NCBI RefSeq assembly: GCF_024346375.1
Contig: NZ_JAGQCV010000001.1
Span: forward strand, 248,001-312,000
Reading direction: 5' to 3'
Source of the DNA: Synechococcus sp. ATX 2A4
GTDB lineage: Bacteria > Cyanobacteriota > Cyanobacteriia > PCC-6307 > Cyanobiaceae
Length of the DNA: 64,000 nt
The first letter of the stretch is position 1. Each line of letters begins with the position of its first letter. The translations under genes and the position numbers were made by a program. The notes under the pieces were generated by a model. It saw nothing but the letters and a program-made list of their open reading frames with translations, was not told the origin of the DNA and ran no database searches. This document shows positions 60,043-64,000 of this stretch, piece by piece.

Positions 60043-61251
60043 TTGGGCTCAAGCGAACGGCTGCGCTGTCAGGTGCTCGTGGTGGGCTGCGGCCCGGCCG
60101 GCGGGGAACTGGCCCGGGGCCTGGCCCGCAGCGGCGTGGATGTGCTGGTGGTGGATGCCCTGCCGGATCTGCGCGCGTGTGCCTTCAGCAGCGCCGCCTT
60201 GCCGCTGGAAGCGATCGACTGCTTTGGTCTGCCGCCTGAGGTGGTGGCCAGCCGCTGGAGCGGTTGGCAGCTGTTTGGCCCCGGCGAGGGCCAGCGCCAG
60301 TGGAGCCAGAGCCAACCGCTCGGGGCCGTGCTCGACTTCGGCGCCCTGCGCCATTGGCTTGCTCTCCAGGCCAGCGGCTGGGGAGCCCGCCTGCAGCTGG
60401 GCCTGCGGGCGAAGCGTTGCGAGCCCGTGGGCGAGCACCTGCGCACCAGCTTGGGCGGAGCGGCGGGTGTGGCCGTGGAAGTGGAAAGCGACTGGGTGGT
60501 GGATGCCAGCGGCCAGGGCCGGGCCTTGATTGGAGAGCCTCCCCCCAGCCGCGATCCACTGGTGCGCGGGGTGGGGGTGGAGTGGCTGCTGCGCGTGCCA
60601 GAGCCGCTCTGGAGCCGCTGGAGCCAGCGGCTCAGCTTCTGCCTCGGTTCCCAGTGGATGCCCCAGGGCTACGGCTGGGTGTTTCCCATGCAGCCGGGCT
60701 TGCTGAAGCTGGGGGTTTGCCGGCTGGAAGATCCCCGCCGCCAAGGGTCCCAACCGGCGCTCGGTGCCTGTCTGCTGGAGCTGCAGCGCCGCTGGCAGCT
60801 GCAGAAGGCTGAGGTGCTGGATCGGCACGGCGGCGTGATCCGCAGCTCGGTCCGACGCCGGGAGCCCCATCGCCGCGGCAGGTTGCTGGGCCTGGGCGAT
60901 GCCATCAGCACCGCCAACCTGCTGGGCGGTGAGGGGATTCGCCACGCCATGGCGAGTGGCCGCCTGCTGGTGCCGGCGTTGCTGGAGGCGCTGGCTGGAA
61001 ACGAACGGCTGCTGGATCGCTATCCGCGCCAACTCAAACAAGCCCTGGGCTGGCGCTGGAGCCTGAGCGGCAGGCTGGCGCAGCGCACCTGGCTGGGCCT
61101 GGTGGACGACCGGGGGGATCGCAGGCTTGCAGCCCTGTTACACGGCCTGGAGCAGACCGCCGCCGCCAGCGATCTCTCCGCCCTGCTGTTCCACTACCGC
61201 TTTGAGCGCTATGGGGGGCGGATGCTCCCCTACCTGCTGGGGTGGCGCTGA
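60043..61251 (+). CDS. FAD-dependent oxidoreductase, geranylgeranyl reductase/lycopene cyclase-like
   Basis: A 402-residue flavoprotein from TTG 60043. The FAD-binding motif is VLVVGCGPAGGELARGLA; WVVDASGQGRALIG and LLGLGDAISTANLLGGEGIR match the second and third FAD contacts of the geranylgeranyl reductase/lycopene cyclase superfamily. Its position 8 bp after dxs suggests action on an isoprenoid. It could be a carotenoid cyclase relative (CruA/CruP-like) or a prenyl reductase; the sequence does not decide. Confidence 0.8.
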   Translation: MGSSERLRCQVLVVGCGPAGGELARGLARSGVDVLVVDALPDLRACAFSSAALPLEAIDCFGLPPEVVASRWSGWQLFGPGEGQRQWSQSQPLGAVLDFGALRHWLALQASGWGARLQLGLRAKRCEPVGEHLRTSLGGAAGVAVEVESDWVVDASGQGRALIGEPPPSRDPLVRGVGVEWLLRVPEPLWSRWSQRLSFCLGSQWMPQGYGWVFPMQPGLLKLGVCRLEDPRRQGSQPALGACLLELQRRWQLQKAEVLDRHGGVIRSSVRRREPHRRGRLLGLGDAISTANLLGGEGIRHAMASGRLLVPALLEALAGNERLLDRYPRQLKQALGWRWSLSGRLAQRTWLGLVDDRGDRRLAALLHGLEQTAAASDLSALLFHYRFERYGGRMLPYLLGWR

Positions 61252-61295
61252 AGCGCCACCCACACGGCCCTTGAACTCAGGTCACACCCCTTAAC

Positions 61296-61553
61296 TCAGA
61301 GCACGCCCCGGGAAGCCAGGCCCTGGATGGCGCCGATGCCGAAGATGTGACCCAGGCTGGTGGTGGCCAGCAGGGAGGCATGGCTCAGGCCGCCGAAGAA
61401 CTGCGGGCTGGGCAGTTGAGCGCCTTCGGAGGGGTATTTGATCGTGGCCTTGCCGATGCCAATGGCAATCACATTGCAGACAATCATCACCAGAGCCACT
61501 TTCGGTGACCAGGAAATCGAAGCGGGGGCAAGCGCGAGGAGCGGAGCGATCAT
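61296..61553 (-). CDS. psaK: Photosystem I subunit PsaK
   Basis: An 85-residue membrane protein with two helices (PKVALVMIVCNVIAIGIGK and SLLATTSLGHIFGIGAI) linked by the stromal loop KYPSEGAQLPSP. FFGGLSHASLLATTSLGHI is the conserved PsaK stretch. PsaK sits at the edge of photosystem I and takes part in antenna binding and state transitions. ATG 61553 overlaps the stop of the DUF3593 gene (ATGA). Confidence 0.93.
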   Translation of the reverse strand: MIAPLLALAPASISWSPKVALVMIVCNVIAIGIGKATIKYPSEGAQLPSPQFFGGLSHASLLATTSLGHIFGIGAIQGLASRGVL

Positions 61554-62017
61554 CTTGGATCAGAAACCGACGCCTCATCTTCCGGGTGAACCACCCCATC
61601 CTCACCGGGGCGTAAAACTTGTTCATGGCCCTGGGGCTGGGGCGCGTCAGCGGCGGCAGCGCTGAAACCCAGCAACACCATCAAATTGGCCGCAGTGAGG
61701 AAGGCCTCCGCGCCGCCATGCAGGGGGTCGACATCGGCCAGCTGGTGGCCGAAACGCAGCTCTGCCACCACCGCAGCCACGATCGTGACAGCCACGAACA
61801 CCAGCGTGAACTGAAACCCCCGCAAGGCCAACGGCGGAAAGCGACCGCTGCGGCCGGCCCAGCGCAGAAAGGCCAGATAGGGCAGCAGCGAAAGCACGAA
61901 CAGGGGCGCTGGATCCACGCCCGCCAGCGGCTCCAGCAGCGCGGAACTGGAGGCGGCGCTGATGGCCGCAGCAAGGCCCTGCAGAGGGGCAACGAACAGC
62001 GGCATGACGATCGTCAT
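61550..62017 (-). CDS. DUF3593 family membrane protein
   Basis: A 155-residue membrane protein with four hydrophobic segments. FVLSLLPYLAFLRWAGRSG and FPPLALRGFQFTLVFVAVT are typical of DUF3593, a cyanobacterial and plastid family of unknown function regularly found next to DUF2499. A polar tail (PQPQGHEQVLRPGEDG) follows. Start and stop overlap the neighbours on both sides, indicating a DUF2499-DUF3593-psaK operon. Confidence 0.88.
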   Translation of the reverse strand: MTIVMPLFVAPLQGLAAAISAASSSALLEPLAGVDPAPLFVLSLLPYLAFLRWAGRSGRFPPLALRGFQFTLVFVAVTIVAAVVAELRFGHQLADVDPLHGGAEAFLTAANLMVLLGFSAAAADAPQPQGHEQVLRPGEDGVVHPEDEASVSDPR

Positions 62018-62313
62018 GCCTGACGCGGCGCCGGCAGCAACTGCCAGGCGGCAGCCGCCAGGGCGATGTTGCCGATCAAGGTGGTGAAGGCCTGGAACAC
62101 CACCAGGCCGCGCAGGGCTTCGGTGTTATCGAACAGGTGCCAGGTGCAGGCCGCCATGGCGCTCACAAGGGCGGGCAACATGGCCAACGCCAACCAGCGC
62201 CATTGCGGTTCCTGGCGCCGCTCCCCCCAGCGCACGATCGCGGCGATCGCCAGCATCCATTCCAACACCGAGGCGATGTGGATCCACCAGGTGGGAAGCG
62301 AGAGCGCGTGCAT
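62014..62313 (-). CDS. DUF2499 family membrane protein
   Basis: A 99-residue membrane protein: LPTWWIHIASVLEWMLAIAA, LALAMLPALVSAMAACTWH, LFDNTEALRGLVVFQAFTT, LIGNIALAAAAW. This is DUF2499, conserved in cyanobacteria and chloroplasts, function unknown. The stop overlaps the DUF3593 start (ATGA). It is divergent from csaB. Confidence 0.9.
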   Translation of the reverse strand: MHALSLPTWWIHIASVLEWMLAIAAIVRWGERRQEPQWRWLALAMLPALVSAMAACTWHLFDNTEALRGLVVFQAFTTLIGNIALAAAAWQLLPAPRQA

Positions 62314-62340
62314 CGGAGCGTCCGCTCGAATGGGCTCATC

Positions 62341-63429
62341 ATGAAGGACCTTGCTGCCGCTGCGTCAGACAGCTCGATGCCGACCCACCCCCTGCTCTGC
62401 GGTTACTACGGCGAGCACAACCTCGGCGATGACGCCTTGCTCGCGGCCCTGTTGGCGCAGCTGCCGGCGGGGTGCGACCCGCTCGTGACCGCGTTCGATC
62501 GAGAGGAGGTGGAGCGCTGCTTCGGGGTGCGCACGGTGGAGCGGCGCCGCCTGCCGGCGGTGCTGCAGGCCCTGGGCAGCTGCGACGCGCTGGTGCTGGG
62601 TGGCGGCAGCCTGCTGCAGGACGCCACCAGCTTCGGCAGCCTGATCTATTACACGGCGCTGATCCTGCGGGCACGGCTGGCGGGCCTGCCGGTGCTGCTC
62701 TGGGGCCAGGGGCTGGGCCCGCTGCGCCGGCGCCGCAGCCGCCTGCTGGTGCAGCGCCTGCTGCCGCTGGTGCAGGGGATCACCTGGCGGGATACCGGTT
62801 CAGCCGCCATGGCTGCAGGGTGGGGCATAGAGGCACCGGTGGGTAGTGATCCGGTGTGGTCGTTGCCGGCCCAGCGCTGGCAAGGGCCGGGCGGCCCGAT
62901 CGTGCTCTGCTGGCGCCCCACCGCGCTGCTCACCGACAGCGGCTGGGCCGTGCTGCTGCAGGCCCTCGATCAGGTGGCCACCCGCCTGGACCGGCCGGTG
63001 CACTGGCTCCCCTTCCACCGCCAGCAGGACACGGGCTTGCTGCAGGAGTTGCGGGAGCGGCGCCTGGTGCCACCGGGCCTTGAGGCCCGCAGCCGCGACC
63101 TGCAGGTGGAAAATCCCCAGCAGGCCTGCGAGCAGTTCCGTGGGGCCGCGCTGGTGGTGTCGATGCGGTTGCATGGCCTGATCCTGGCCGCCCTGGCGGG
63201 GGCCCCCTGCGCCGCCCTCAGCTACGACCCGAAGGTGAAGAGGGCCGCCGAGGCCCTGGCTTGCCCCTGCACCGACCTGGAAGCGGGGGCCATGGCCATG
63301 CCCCAGGCAGCGGCCCTGGGGCAGAGCTGGCTGAGCGTGGCGGAGATTCCGCCGGCACCAGCCACCATCAACCAGTTGCGACAGCAGACGGGGGTTCACG
63401 CTGAACTGCTGCATCACCAGCTGGGCTGA
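62341..63429 (+). CDS. csaB: Polysaccharide pyruvyl transferase CsaB
   Basis: A 362-residue enzyme adding pyruvyl groups to cell-wall polysaccharide, used to anchor S-layer proteins. Family motifs are LCGYYGEHNLGDDALLAALL, LVLGGGSLLQDATSFGSLIY, LLWGQGLGPLRRRRSR, ITWRDTGSA and VVSMRLHGLILAALAGAPC. ATG 62341 (MKDLAAA) or ATG 62377 (MPTHPLL) starts it. It is divergent from the DUF2499 operon. Confidence 0.9.
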   Translation: MKDLAAAASDSSMPTHPLLCGYYGEHNLGDDALLAALLAQLPAGCDPLVTAFDREEVERCFGVRTVERRRLPAVLQALGSCDALVLGGGSLLQDATSFGSLIYYTALILRARLAGLPVLLWGQGLGPLRRRRSRLLVQRLLPLVQGITWRDTGSAAMAAGWGIEAPVGSDPVWSLPAQRWQGPGGPIVLCWRPTALLTDSGWAVLLQALDQVATRLDRPVHWLPFHRQQDTGLLQELRERRLVPPGLEARSRDLQVENPQQACEQFRGAALVVSMRLHGLILAALAGAPCAALSYDPKVKRAAEALACPCTDLEAGAMAMPQAAALGQSWLSVAEIPPAPATINQLRQQTGVHAELLHHQLG

Positions 63430-63502
63430 TGGCGAGGAGCTCGCTCGCAGCTGGGCCGCCTGGCAGCTTGACTGGCAAGGCGATGCCCTTGGCCGCTCTG
63501 CG

Positions 63503-63601
63503 ATGGACCGCGTGAAACTGCAGATCCTGCTCAGCGTATTGATCCCGCTGGGCGGGATTGCCTATTGGCTGAGCACCCTCGGCTTCTTCGACAAGCCTTA
63601 A
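63503..63601 (+). CDS. 32-residue membrane microprotein, unknown
   Basis: From ATG 63503: a short polar start (MDRVKLQ), one membrane helix (ILLSVLIPLGGIAYWLSTLG) and a FFDKP end, stop at 63,599-63,601. It lies 73 bp after csaB on the same strand. The pattern is that of small photosynthetic membrane subunits, but it is not one I recognise. Upstream the frame is open without a start codon. Confidence 0.5.
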   Translation: MDRVKLQILLSVLIPLGGIAYWLSTLGFFDKP

Positions 63602-63668
63602 TTAAAGGATCGCCGACCGCGCATCCTTTTGTGGGCTCTTCGGTCCTGGGCTGCCAGGTGGTGGGCGC

Positions 63669-64000
63669 TCAGGTGGTGAGCGATTCGCTGGACAGCAGGC
63701 GCAGGCGCCCGAGCTGGTCGAGCACCTCCTGGCTGTGGCCGCTTGGCCGCACCGCCACCCACCGGGCCCGCAGCGTGCCTTGAGGGTCGATCAGGAACGT
63801 GTGACGCTGGGAGAATGGGGGCAGCCATGAGCCGTAGAGCTGGCTCACCTTGCCGCCGGGATCGGAGAGCAGGGGAAAGGTCAGTCCCTCGCTGTCACAG
63901 AAGGCGGCATGGTCGTCGAGGGCATCGGCGCTGATGCCTGCCGCTTCGGCCTCAAGGCTGTGGAAACGGGCCAGATCCTTCTGAAAACCACGGGCTTCCA
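63669..64000 (-). CDS. Peroxiredoxin Q/Bcp (partial, N-terminus off window)
   Basis: About 110 C-terminal residues of a Bcp/PrxQ peroxiredoxin: EARGFQKDLARFHSLEAEA, GISADALDDHAAFCDSEGL, FPLLSDPGGKVSQLYGSW, SQRHTFLIDPQGTLRARWV. The stop is at 63,669-63,671. Peroxiredoxins reduce peroxides with thioredoxin. The peroxidatic Cys lies beyond the window edge; the Cys in AAFCDSEG is not that residue. The frame is intact up to the edge. Confidence 0.88.
   Translation of the reverse strand, partial: EARGFQKDLARFHSLEAEAAGISADALDDHAAFCDSEGLTFPLLSDPGGKVSQLYGSWLPPFSQRHTFLIDPQGTLRARWVAVRPSGHSQEVLDQLGRLRLLSSESLTT

Overview
The window is a 64 kb piece of a GC-rich picocyanobacterial chromosome, most likely Cyanobium or a freshwater/halotolerant Synechococcus of the alpha-cyanobacterial lineage. 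The evidence is a set of photosynthesis genes (psaK, petN, thf1/psb29, a phycobilisome rod linker, ftsH), cyanobacterium-specific unknown families (DUF1830, DUF2499, DUF3593, DUF2103), a short PetN of the picocyanobacterial type, cofH, and gene order (ilvA-dxs-reductase-psaK-DUF3593-DUF2499-csaB) familiar from marine Synechococcus and Cyanobium. No rRNA, tRNA, IS transposase, CRISPR array or prophage was found.

Bases 1-8,600 are an accessory island rich in toxin-antitoxin (TA) genes, much of it decaying. It holds a degenerate HNH-HIT protein (cut by the window edge), a nucleotidyltransferase (NTase) with a stop-ridden HEPN partner, a second NTase whose HEPN partner is reduced to a 15-codon stub running directly into a Fic gene, an intact MntA-HepT pair, a broken HigB toxin with an intact HigA-type antitoxin, a frameshifted HEPN tail, and an intact VapBC pair with a perfect palindrome upstream. 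dcd sits inside this island. Several 40-150 bp dispersed repeats and repeated gene-end fragments link the parts, suggesting repeated recombination.

Bases 8,600-29,300 carry metabolic and membrane genes: an MFS transporter, Nudix hydrolase and membrane-anchored rhodanese, a GH57 protein, VanW, a GAF protein, a hybrid histidine kinase, a cation/proton antiporter, an SDR, an amine oxidase, an ABC ATPase, a PPC-glutaredoxin fusion, YccF-MscS, type II NADH dehydrogenase, a 2OG-Fe(II) oxygenase and a Tat-type metallophosphoesterase. Bases 29,400-42,300 have a rod linker preceded by a ten-unit tandem repeat, an ABC-2 exporter operon, a serine hydrolase, aroB, recQ, a sugar ABC permease and purK with an internal insertion.

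Bases 42,700-64,000 are mostly core: DUF2103, clpS divergent from petN, a translationally coupled microprotein-cofH-membrane protein chain, thf1, clpP, ftsH, DUF1830, a MacB-like permease, pyk, a MazG-like pyrophosphohydrolase, YGGT, scpB, ilvA, dxs, a FAD reductase, psaK, csaB and the C-terminal part of a PrxQ/Bcp peroxiredoxin. Many intergenic regions contain short tandem repeats of 13-18 bp, a recurrent feature of this genome segment.
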